Shown one piece after another: positions 1 to 5,974 of a DNA stretch of 22,721 bases. The position numbers were made by a program, and so were the translations under genes. Under the pieces are notes generated by a model, which was given only the letters and a program-made list of their open reading frames with translations, ran no database searches and had not been told where the DNA came from. Within the stretch, counting starts at the first letter, position 1. Each line of letters opens with the position of its first letter. The DNA is from a virus, in the IMG/VR virus record IMGVR_UViG_3300047478_000350, positions 1-22,721 of that record, one strand, 5' to 3'.

Positions 1-2
1 TG

Positions 3-593
3 AAACCGGCATTCAAAGACAAAGAGAATCCATTTTTTAAAAGTAGGTATTCAAGCCTCGATGCGATTTGGGATGCATGCCGTGAGGCGCTATCTAAAAA
101 CGGTCTCGCTGTTATTCAGCGTCTCAAAGTGGATGGTGATAGAACTATATTAATTACGGAACTGGGTCATGTGAGTGGTGCTAACGTTTCGAGTGAACTA
201 GCCGTGAAACCAGTCAAGCAAGATCCACAATCTATGGGTTCAGCTATTACATATGCGAAACGATTCACGCTAGGAGGACTAGTTGGTGTTGTAACCTCTG
301 AAGACGATGACGGCAATGTGGCATCTGGGAAAATAGATTCGGAAGAGAAATATATGCCTGCACCTATCCCCTCGCCTAGTGCTTTAAAAATCACTCCGAA
401 AGATCAAAAACCGACTATTGAGCAGTTAAAAAATATGAATGTACTAGCTAGAAATAATGGCTATACAAAAGAAGACCTGCAGGGCTATGTATTCAACTCA
501 TGGGAGATTAGAGAATCATCACAATTGACGTTAGATGAATACTATAAACTCATAGATTTAATTAGTAGTAAAACATTACCAGTGGGGAAATGA
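3..593 (+). CDS. erf: ERF-family single-strand annealing recombinase (5' end outside window)
   Basis: This protein anneals complementary single strands in phage recombination and genome circularisation. The reading frame is open from the first complete codon of the window (K-P-A-F-K-D-K-E), so the N-terminus lies outside; a GTG at 129 is internal and not a real start. The family hallmarks are visible: N-P-F-F-K-S-R-Y-S-S-L-D, then N-G-L-A-V-I-Q, then the block K-Q-D-P-Q-S-M-G-S-A-I-T-Y-A-K-R, followed by L-V-G-V and an acidic D-D-D-G-N. The roughly 90 C-terminal residues are less conserved and include a helical stretch that may bind partners. An SSB-like gene follows after 12 bases, the usual recombination pairing in phages. 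Family identity comes from recognised motifs; the exact role is inferred. Confidence 0.9.
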   Translation, partial: KPAFKDKENPFFKSRYSSLDAIWDACREALSKNGLAVIQRLKVDGDRTILITELGHVSGANVSSELAVKPVKQDPQSMGSAITYAKRFTLGGLVGVVTSEDDDGNVASGKIDSEEKYMPAPIPSPSALKITPKDQKPTIEQLKNMNVLARNNGYTKEDLQGYVFNSWEIRESSQLTLDEYYKLIDLISSKTLPVGK

Positions 594-605
594 GGGGACA
601 GATAG

Positions 606-1007
606 ATGGTACTAGCTAAGCCTGAGATTGAAGAAGAAGAGTCTGAATTAACTGAAGGCAAATACAAATGTGTGATTCTTGAATCAGAGGGGAAAGTTTC
701 AAAAAAAACAGGCAACAAATATATCCAGTGGAAACTATCGGTACTCCCCAAACGCCAAACTATTTTCTATATTACTATGATCCAAGGCAAGGGGGCTGGA
801 CTATTTACTCACCTCGTTCATGCAGCTGGGTTAACCGAGTACAAATCAGGTGATCTAATCGAGACCCAGAAACTGCATGGTAAGACAGTAGTGTGTGAAA
901 TCTATCCCGAAGAATTTCAGGGTAAGACACAATTCAAAGTTAAAAGTGTGGTGAAATGGGATATCACGCACGATGCGTTCGAAGAGGCATCTGATATCCC
1001 GTTCTAA
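606..1007 (+). CDS. SSB-like single-stranded DNA-binding protein with acidic DIPF tip
   Basis: A 133-residue protein that probably coats single-stranded DNA and works with the upstream ERF annealase. The ATG follows an AGGGG ribosome binding site. The N-terminus is acidic (residues 5-16), the middle is rich in alternating beta-type sequence compatible with an OB fold, and the C-terminus ends in A-S-D-I-P-F. That acidic tip followed by I-P-F is the partner-recruiting tail of bacterial SSB proteins. The core does not look like classical SSB; it is closer to the short phage proteins (DUF669-type) found beside ERF or RecT genes. Position and C-terminal tip are the strongest evidence; DNA binding is inferred. 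Confidence 0.7.
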   Translation: MVLAKPEIEEEESELTEGKYKCVILESEGKVSKKTGNKYIQWKLSVLPKRQTIFYITMIQGKGAGLFTHLVHAAGLTEYKSGDLIETQKLHGKTVVCEIYPEEFQGKTQFKVKSVVKWDITHDAFEEASDIPF

Positions 1008-1062
1008 AAGTTTTTCAATATTCAGGGACATAGGTTGGGTTAGGGATACATGAGGAGTATCC

Positions 1063-1572
1063 GTGTTTAGAAAAATAGTCGTTACTGTATTTTTAGTTTT
1101 AGCATTAGTATCTGCAAAAGAATCTAGCGCAGGTCCAGGTGCTGGAGCATTATGTTGTGCTGCAGTTTGTCTCATTGAAGCAGAATTTCCGCCGCTTTTG
1201 TTATTATGTACTACTACGTGTGTCGGTACGCTAGGTGCCTCGTTTCCGTCGTTAGGCCTATGTACTGGTCTATTTACGTGCCCAGTGCTACCACTCACTC
1301 CGATGTCGTCGCCATTTTCTGGCGGTTTCAATTCTGCACCACAATCTAATTCAGGCCGAGTCAGTATAACGTCAGCGTTGGGAGATATGTTTGGAGGCAA
1401 TTCGTCTGCGTTTAGTTCTCATATGTCTATTGCAAATGCTGTGAATGGGAATGGCCAATTACAGTCTATACGACAAACTCCAACAGGTAATGAAGTCCTG
1501 ACCGATGCATCTAAAATAACTAAAGCAGATATCGAAGAAGCCATTCGACAAGCAATCACGAAAAGACATTAA
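1063..1572 (+). CDS. secreted cysteine-rich protein of unknown function
   Basis: Start is GTG at 1063, six bases after a GAGGAG ribosome binding site. Residues 1-23 form a signal peptide: F-R-K, a hydrophobic core, then a small-residue cleavage zone around S-A-K-E-S-S-A. The mature N-terminal part (24-75) is hydrophobic with seven cysteines in the pattern CC-x3-C-x12-C-x3-C-x13-C-x5-C, suggesting disulphides or lipid-embedded packing. The rest (76-169) is polar, rich in S, N, G and Q, and ends in a short charged helix. No family is recognised. The next gene starts one base after the stop and encodes a membrane-anchored protein, so the pair may act together at the envelope. Possible roles include superinfection exclusion or lysis control; these are guesses. 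Confidence 0.7.
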   Translation: MFRKIVVTVFLVLALVSAKESSAGPGAGALCCAAVCLIEAEFPPLLLLCTTTCVGTLGASFPSLGLCTGLFTCPVLPLTPMSSPFSGGFNSAPQSNSGRVSITSALGDMFGGNSSAFSSHMSIANAVNGNGQLQSIRQTPTGNEVLTDASKITKADIEEAIRQAITKRH

Positions 1573-1573
1573 A

Positions 1574-2446
1574 ATGAGGAAAAATATTATACTTTCAATA
1601 TCAGTTTGTTTAATAATAGCAGTAGTTGCAGTTTATTTTTTGGATCGTAAATCTAATAAAACAATATCTAAAAATGATACTGTAAAAGAAAATAAAGTTG
1701 AAAATAAAATTATAGAGGATAAAAAAATAGTAGCCACAAAAGTGAGTTCTACTATGGATTCTAAGAAAATTAAATCAATGGAAAATGAAGAGACTTTAGA
1801 CCGGATATCTAAATCGTCTAATGTAGATAGATACTATAAACGTATGATACAGGGTGCTCATTACATGCTAGATAACCTAGCCAGAACTGGCACTCAAACC
1901 GAAGAGTCTACAAAAATATATCAGATTCTGTTAGCTAGATTCGACAACATAGATCAAGCAATCACTGATTATAAAAATGAGATATCAAAACTCAGTGTTG
2001 AGGAGATCGAGTATATAGATGAAATGTACCAACATCCGTTAGCTATAAAATTCAATACTATTGAAAATAATATTGAGTCAGGCAATAAAGACTATAAAGA
2101 ATATGCGTCTAAATTTTCTGGTATTAAAGATCCTGTTCGAGCCGGTCTCATTAATACATTGATTGATAAATTATCTATGAATGAGCATTCTATTGTTACG
2201 TCGAAAGAAATGATGAATTTAACGACGAAAATCTATAAGAAAAACGTAATGCCTCAAAATGAGACAACAGCAAAATTTATGGATGACTATGCTAAAAAAA
2301 TCGTCTCTATAGAAATAAGTTACAAACTACAAAATTTTTCAGAGCAAGAGTTGAAAGATTTTGTACAAATAAAAACTCAACCTGCAGCAATTAACGAGCA
2401 TAAAATTAAAAATAAACTCATACAAAATACGATGCGATTAGAATGA
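1574..2446 (+). CDS. N-terminally membrane-anchored protein with two DUF2059-like segments
   Basis: A 290-residue protein whose ATG lies one base after the previous stop and without a strong ribosome binding site, so it is probably translationally coupled. Residues 5-23 are a single transmembrane or uncleaved signal segment after M-R-K-N. A lysine- and glutamate-rich linker follows (25-75), then a mostly helical region. Two segments look alike: about 136-165 (L-S-V-E-E-I-E-Y-I-D-E-M-Y-Q-H-P) and about 250-280 (F-S-E-Q-E-L-K-D-F-V-Q-I-K-T-Q-P). Both fit the pattern of an aromatic or leucine, S/T, E-E-L, then a short helix ending in a proline, as in DUF2059-type periplasmic proteins. That match is tentative. 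The protein is expected to face the periplasm or the cell exterior. Confidence 0.65.
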   Translation: MRKNIILSISVCLIIAVVAVYFLDRKSNKTISKNDTVKENKVENKIIEDKKIVATKVSSTMDSKKIKSMENEETLDRISKSSNVDRYYKRMIQGAHYMLDNLARTGTQTEESTKIYQILLARFDNIDQAITDYKNEISKLSVEEIEYIDEMYQHPLAIKFNTIENNIESGNKDYKEYASKFSGIKDPVRAGLINTLIDKLSMNEHSIVTSKEMMNLTTKIYKKNVMPQNETTAKFMDDYAKKIVSIEISYKLQNFSEQELKDFVQIKTQPAAINEHKIKNKLIQNTMRLE

Positions 2447-2505
2447 AGAAGTTATTAATTTAAATAGTTTATATATAAATATATGTTTTATTTTTATTTG
2501 TTTTG

Positions 2506-2523
2506 TTATATGATTTATATATA
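2506..2523 (+). promoter_or_regulatory. copy 1 of an 18-nt AT-rich promoter-like motif
   Basis: The gap 2447-2546 is extremely AT-rich. The motif TTATATGATTTATATATA found here recurs exactly at 2850-2867, again just upstream of a small gene. It contains TATGAT, a 5/6 match to a sigma-70 -10 box, at 2509-2514. I see no good -35 element at the right distance for this copy. The next start codon is at 2547 with a GGAG ribosome binding site. Likely the promoter of the small accessory gene group. Confidence 0.45.
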
Positions 2524-2546
2524 TCGAGTCGAATGGAGATAAAACA

Positions 2547-2819
2547 ATGTATAAAGTTTATTTGAAGCCACTTGATATCATTGACGAATCTGTTTTAGAA
2601 TTAGGTCTCAGTTTCGTTACGACTAGTCTAACAGAGGCCATACAAGCGTTCTCACACATGGTAAACCAATATGGTTTATACGGTAGAGAAATAGCTCTAG
2701 TCCTAAAATCGGATGGTACAGATTATATATGCCATCGATTCGATAGGAAAATCGGTGAGGATCTGTGTTGGTTAAATCGTTTGCATGAACTAGATCGCGT
2801 ATATCAGGGGTTAGTTTAA
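2547..2819 (+). CDS. small hypothetical protein
   Basis: A 90-residue acidic, soluble-looking protein beginning M-Y-K-V-Y-L-K-P, with a good GGAG ribosome binding site eight bases before ATG. It has no signal peptide, no membrane segment and no recognised motif; the pattern of short strands followed by a helix (residues 28-41) suggests a compact alpha/beta fold. It sits alone between two copies of the repeated promoter-like motif, so it may be a separate transcription unit or the first gene of the accessory group. Function unknown. Confidence 0.65.
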   Translation: MYKVYLKPLDIIDESVLELGLSFVTTSLTEAIQAFSHMVNQYGLYGREIALVLKSDGTDYICHRFDRKIGEDLCWLNRLHELDRVYQGLV

Positions 2820-2829
2820 ATAATAGTTA

Positions 2830-2858
2830 TTTACATATTATTTTAAATATTATATGAT
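2830..2858 (+). promoter_or_regulatory. sigma-70-like promoter TTTACA-N17-TATGAT
   Basis: TTTACA at 2830-2835 (5/6 to consensus), a 17-base spacer, and TATGAT at 2853-2858 (5/6). The -10 box lies inside copy 2 of the repeated 18-mer (2850-2867). The expected start of transcription is near 2865, directly before the AGGAG ribosome binding site (2867-2871) and ATG 2878, giving a very short leader. Confidence 0.5.
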
Positions 2859-2877
2859 TTATATATAGGAGTTATTT

Positions 2878-3099
2878 ATGAGAACACAGAATGTATCACC
2901 GAGCACAGAATTACTAAAATTGTATAATGAGCTAAAATTGAGTGTTGTAGAATTGACTGATAGCCTCCCTGTTTTTGGCCCTAGGTTCAATAATAACCCC
3001 ACTGAATGTTGGTCGTGGGATAATAATTTTATTATCGTTGGGACGTGTGTTGGCGATTTAGAAATTAGACAATACGTAGTTGAATTGAGAATTTTATGA
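2878..3099 (+). CDS. small hypothetical protein, first of an overlapping trio
   Basis: A 73-residue protein with an AGGAG ribosome binding site seven bases before its ATG. It has no membrane segment or known motif; an N-terminal helix (about 7-30) is followed by a strand-rich half containing W-S-W-D-N-N. Its stop TGA overlaps the start of the next small gene as ATGA, so the two are probably translationally coupled. Function unknown. Confidence 0.55.
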   Translation: MRTQNVSPSTELLKLYNELKLSVVELTDSLPVFGPRFNNNPTECWSWDNNFIIVGTCVGDLEIRQYVVELRIL

Positions 3100-3206
3100 G
3101 TAACAAATTCAAATCAGGCGCGATAGGGTTGGCTAGGGCAGTGTGGGAGTTCATCCCCGGTATGTTTATTTTATTATTAGTTGCACATGTGTTTAAAATT
3201 TTATGA
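3096..3206 (+). CDS. 36-residue single-span membrane peptide
   Basis: This ORF is easily missed because of its size. ATG 3096 overlaps the upstream stop (ATGA), and its own TGA overlaps the next ATG at 3203 in the same way, so it is chained to both neighbours. The peptide starts M-S-N-K-F-K-S-G and has a hydrophobic segment I-P-G-M-F-I-L-L-L-V-A-H-V-F, enough for one membrane span, before a short K-I-L end. The sequence AATTTTATGAGTA occurs at both junctions (3090-3102 and 3197-3209), so the start context is duplicated. It could be a holin-like, antiholin-like or exclusion peptide; the sequence does not distinguish these. Confidence 0.55.
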   Translation: MSNKFKSGAIGLARAVWEFIPGMFILLLVAHVFKIL

Positions 3207-3529
3207 GTAGAGATAATTTTATGTTAAAAATAGTAAACTCAAAAAATTATAGTGTTCATGATCTTAGAGAATCACCAAACGATTCATTGAATTATATACA
3301 GGTATTAGTTGATATAGTATTGAGTAACGGTGCATGTTATTCTGTGATATTCCAACACGACGATGGAGAATTTTTTATTAATGCGGAATCAGATGGAGAC
3401 TCGTATAAAATTTATATAGAGTCATTTAATGATGACGATAGGCCTGCTAGTTATTGTGAATTAGAAAAACGCATAATTGGATTAGATGCAGTTAGAATTA
3501 AATGTGAAAAATTAGCTAAAATAATGTAG
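3203..3529 (+). CDS. small acidic hypothetical protein
   Basis: A 108-residue acidic protein that starts in an ATGA overlap with the membrane peptide upstream. Aspartate and glutamate dominate residues 50-85 (including H-D-D-G-E-F-F and F-N-D-D-D-R). The alternating hydrophobic pattern suggests a beta-rich fold closed by a C-terminal helix (90-108). No family recognised. Small acidic phage proteins are sometimes DNA mimics or inhibitors, but nothing here is specific enough to claim that. Confidence 0.6.
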   Translation: MSRDNFMLKIVNSKNYSVHDLRESPNDSLNYIQVLVDIVLSNGACYSVIFQHDDGEFFINAESDGDSYKIYIESFNDDDRPASYCELEKRIIGLDAVRIKCEKLAKIM

Positions 3530-3538
3530 TAGGGGTTA

Positions 3539-4501
3539 ATGCGATTCAACGAGATATTACATCCTGAAATTCTACTTGGGTTGAGGGGTCAGGAATTAGA
3601 GAGAGTTCTCTATAGAGCTATTATGCCTCACACTAAAATAGTCGATGAGGAACTTTTTTATAATCAGGATATAGAAATAGTAAAAAACCATTTTGATGAG
3701 GGTGAGTATCTTTATTCAAACGTAGTACATTTGTATTTATGCCATAAATTTAAAACTTCAAATAAAAAAATATATAGGTTAGGCAGTGAGCTAGCAACAA
3801 CATTTAAAAATATTAGAGGCCATATACCAGTAGGACTGATACCAATAAAAACTATTTGTTATATTTCTCTACCTAAAAATCTTATAGCCACAGATGATGG
3901 AACTTACTTGACAGGAGCCTATATTTATATAGGTAATTCTGAGAAAGTCCTATCTAGGAAATTATACCAAAAAAATGGTGATGATGTATTATTATGTAGT
4001 TTTATATCTGCTTCTATCGAACCAGAATATATCCAGCTCGTTGGTCCAATATTATCGTTAAACCTGTCCACAAAACCATACAAAAATCAGAGTAGCCAAT
4101 GGCACAATGATGCACTCAACGTGATCGTAAACACTCTCATTTATGTGAATTCATCAGAGCCTCATATCGAGCTAGCACCACCAATACATACATCTCGAAA
4201 ATCAAAAAAAGAGTTGGCTAGACAAAACAAAATAATAAATGAAACGTTATTACCGGTTGATTTTGTCTATAAAAATTTCCATTGCATGAAATATATTGTA
4301 GATGGTTGTCAGGTTGCAGGGCATATGCGTTGGCAAAGGTGTGGAGAAAATTGGTCTAAAGTAAAATTGATATGGATCGATCCACACGAAAGGAAATATA
4401 ATAAATTGTGTCAACTACACCTCCCTAAAGGGAGGAGCTTGAAGGAAACAAAAGCTCTGTTGACCAGAACACTGACAGAAAGGAGAAAAGATTGTCTGTA
4501 A
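3539..4501 (+). CDS. AcrVA2-like protein (possible anti-CRISPR family member)
   Basis: A 320-residue protein with an AGGGG ribosome binding site before ATG 3539. Three blocks remind me of the AcrVA2 family, whose founding member blocks Cas12a by reducing its production: a strand block around 96-115 (I-C-Y-I-S-L-P-K-N-L), a helix around 192-211 ending S-S-E-P-H-I-E, and above all the C-terminal block at 259-283, V-A-G-H-M-R-W-Q-R-C-G-E-N-W then K-L-I-W-I-D-P-H. Homologues with this G-H-x-R-W ... W-I-x-P ending are widespread in phages whose hosts lack Cas12a, so the name need not mean anti-Cas12a activity here. An extra 35-residue basic tail follows the motif. It is the last gene before the structured RNA region. 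Family assignment is from memory of motifs and is moderate. Confidence 0.55.
   Translation: MRFNEILHPEILLGLRGQELERVLYRAIMPHTKIVDEELFYNQDIEIVKNHFDEGEYLYSNVVHLYLCHKFKTSNKKIYRLGSELATTFKNIRGHIPVGLIPIKTICYISLPKNLIATDDGTYLTGAYIYIGNSEKVLSRKLYQKNGDDVLLCSFISASIEPEYIQLVGPILSLNLSTKPYKNQSSQWHNDALNVIVNTLIYVNSSEPHIELAPPIHTSRKSKKELARQNKIINETLLPVDFVYKNFHCMKYIVDGCQVAGHMRWQRCGENWSKVKLIWIDPHERKYNKLCQLHLPKGRSLKETKALLTRTLTERRKDCL
4420..4457 (+). promoter_or_regulatory. two adjacent hairpins at the 3' end of the AcrVA2-like gene
   Basis: CCTCCC-TAAA-GGGAGG (4420-4435) is a perfect 6-bp hairpin, directly followed by GAGCTT (4435-4440) pairing with AAGCTC (4452-4457). There is no U-tract, so these are not terminators. 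They lie inside the coding sequence just before the structured non-coding region and may be a processing or stability element separating messenger RNA from the RNA downstream. Confidence 0.4.
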
Positions 4502-4830
4502 ACGATACTAGAGAAATAGGTACCTTGGGATGTCACCTCAGTCCCCAGCTCTACGGACACCGGCTAAATAATCCTAAAGTGGTAGTGGATAGTGCTTGTG
4601 TCGCTAAAACCTCTGGATATCTGTTCGAGAGGAAGTCGGATTCTGTGGAATACCTTAAAAGCCACAGATACGCACAACTTGGTGTCTCAGCAAGAAATAC
4701 TCAATACGTGGACCAAATGCGTGGAAGCGTAGATTTAGTATTTGTCTCTGAGGCAATCTTGACGGACCGGGGTCGTGCGGCTCCGGCTGGGTCTAGCAGA
4801 GACTTGGATTTCCACCGCACAACATTTTAA
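4492..4830 (+). CDS. doubtful 112-residue ORF overlapping the structured RNA
   Basis: A TTG start at 4492, overlapping the previous stop, has a well-placed AAAGGAG six bases upstream, which favours translation. Against it, the predicted protein resembles nothing I know. The DNA is visibly more G+C-rich than the genes before it. The stretch 4610-4820 is also full of paired segments (TCTGTGG/CCACAGA, AAATACT/AGTATTT, CTCAG/CTGAG, GTGCGG/CCGCAC) that continue past the stop codon without a break. I think it is more likely the 5' part of a structured RNA that happens to be open. A dual coding and RNA role cannot be excluded. Confidence 0.25.
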   Translation: MSVNDTREIGTLGCHLSPQLYGHRLNNPKVVVDSACVAKTSGYLFERKSDSVEYLKSHRYAQLGVSARNTQYVDQMRGSVDLVFVSEAILTDRGRAAPAGSSRDLDFHRTTF

Positions 4831-5042
4831 GAAAGGACGCGGCTCATCCTCGGACTAAAGTCTCGAGGTTTCCGCCGCGAAGAAATTGGATGACAAATTG
4901 GCAGGCTATTTTGTCACTAATTTGTCTCTTTACAGCAGGTTGACACAAGCGCTCCCTACAATCGCTAAGTAACCACTGGGTAACCAATTGAGAAAACTAC
5001 GTATATTTCCCGGGGATTTTGTAAAAAGATATTTTTCATTTT

Positions 5043-5060
5043 CTTACACAATTGTGTAAG
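5043..5060. promoter_or_regulatory. 18-bp perfect palindrome
   Basis: CTTACACAATTGTGTAAG is a perfect palindrome directly after an AT-rich stretch (about 5010-5042) in the middle of the structured region. Such symmetry is typical of a dimeric repressor operator, but as RNA it would fold into a 6-bp hairpin, so it may simply be another helix. I see no convincing -35/-10 pair beside it. Confidence 0.4.
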
Positions 5061-5520
5061 TGTGCAAGTTAGCTGAATGAACCCTTTAAGTTGTTGCTAG
5101 CTTCTTTGAGGGAGATTATTTCAGGGGAGGTCAAAGTTAATTTGTCCAGCATCTTGACCTCCCTCTTTCTGAGGTTCAGAAGGGTCAGCTTTTGGCTTAA
5201 TGATTAACCTTGGCCTACCACCTGATTGACAGTCATTGACTGACAAACGAATACAATCCCCTACCTACCCTTCTTTGGGCTTGTGGTCGATAGCGCCTAT
5301 TGGCTAACCCCCACTCGGCTATCTCTAGGGAAGGAATCAACACACGAATCTAAAAAAAAAGTCGTGTGCTCAGTACACCCCTAGAGCGAATCTCGCCTTG
5401 CTGGTTCTATCTAAATTCGATCGTTGTGGGAGGCCGCCAGACCATTCTAGCCCCTAAACCGTGGCTTGAGCATCCTGCTAGCGCACGATTGGTCCTTTAA
5501 CAATCTCCGGCAGAATTCTC

Positions 5521-5558
5521 CCTCCTAGATTCGTTAGAATCAGGAGGTGAGATGAATG
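5521..5558 (+). promoter_or_regulatory. hairpin masking a strong Shine-Dalgarno sequence
   Basis: CCTCCT (5521-5526) pairs with AGGAGG (5542-5547), and after a one-base bulge GATTC (5528-5532) pairs with GAATC (5537-5541) around the loop GTTA. The right arm is a near-perfect Shine-Dalgarno, with ATG at 5552 and again at 5556. The first ATG opens a 25-codon frame ending at 5629 (M-N-D-W-F-C-L-E-F-G), the second a 60-codon frame running through the inverted repeat. Either translation is gated by the hairpin or the match is only part of an RNA fold. Confidence 0.35.
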
Positions 5559-5654
5559 ACTGGTTTTGTCTTGAGTTTGGCTCCCACAGCGGCTATACGA
5601 ATATATGCGACTGGGGCGGCAGTCCTTAGAAGCTGGTCTAGGCCAGAACCGTCA

Positions 5655-5764
5655 CAGCTCATACATAGTAGGAGCAGGGGAGTCGATTTTTTCGCCTCCC
5701 CATTTTTTTGTCCACTATTCCATAATTTTAGCATATAAACATTTCTCCTACTATGTATGAGCTG
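5655..5764. repeat. 20-bp perfect inverted repeat enclosing a terminator-like hairpin
   Basis: The 20 bases at 5655-5674 are the exact reverse complement of 5745-5764, separated by 70 bases. The spacer holds a separate G+C-rich hairpin with a T-tract at 5677-5709. The arms do not continue past 5655 and 5764, and no target-site duplication is visible, so a mobile element origin is not supported. It could be the long basal stem of an RNA domain, a cruciform, or a recombination or packaging site. Confidence 0.8.
5677..5709 (+). terminator. intrinsic terminator-like hairpin within the inverted repeat
   Basis: GGGGAG (5677-5682) pairs with CTCCCC (5696-5701); inside, CG (5684-5685) pairs with CG (5693-5694) across one mismatch. 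ATTTTTTT (5702-5709) follows. It is competent only on the + strand. If active, the upstream RNA ends near 5709. It sits inside the 20-bp inverted repeat, whose long stem could compete with or hide it. Confidence 0.5.
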
Positions 5765-5974
5765 ATGAGAATTCGCGATAACCAAGCATTAGATTCTCCT
5801 CATAAAAGTTTTGTTCCTAAAAACCAGACTCGGACGGGAGTCTGTGGGTATCCAGTCCCTAGAAGCCCCCACTAAAATTTAGTGGTGGGAGCTGTCACCA
5901 AAATAAGTTGCCGAAAACACTCCCGTGTGGCAAACCTCGTCTCGATAAAAAGAGTAACTAGCAAAACCAAAAAT

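Noticed and set aside
855-1400. 181-codon ORF on the opposite strand
   Set aside because: It is antisense to the SSB-like gene and the secreted protein gene, both of which have proper ribosome binding sites and sensible protein features.
5341-5368. CRISPR-like or terminator element at the A9 tract
   Set aside because: CACACGA/TCGTGTG forms a hairpin with the A-tract in its loop, not after the stem, and it occurs once only.
5655-5764. MITE or small insertion element
   Set aside because: The inverted repeat has element-like ends, but there is no flanking direct duplication and the inside is terminator-like, not transposon-like.
5540-5785. Two antiparallel ORFs (60 and 81 codons) across the inverted repeat
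   Set aside because: Both run through the 20-bp inverted repeat and the terminator hairpin, have unlikely protein composition, and the - strand frame has no ribosome binding site.
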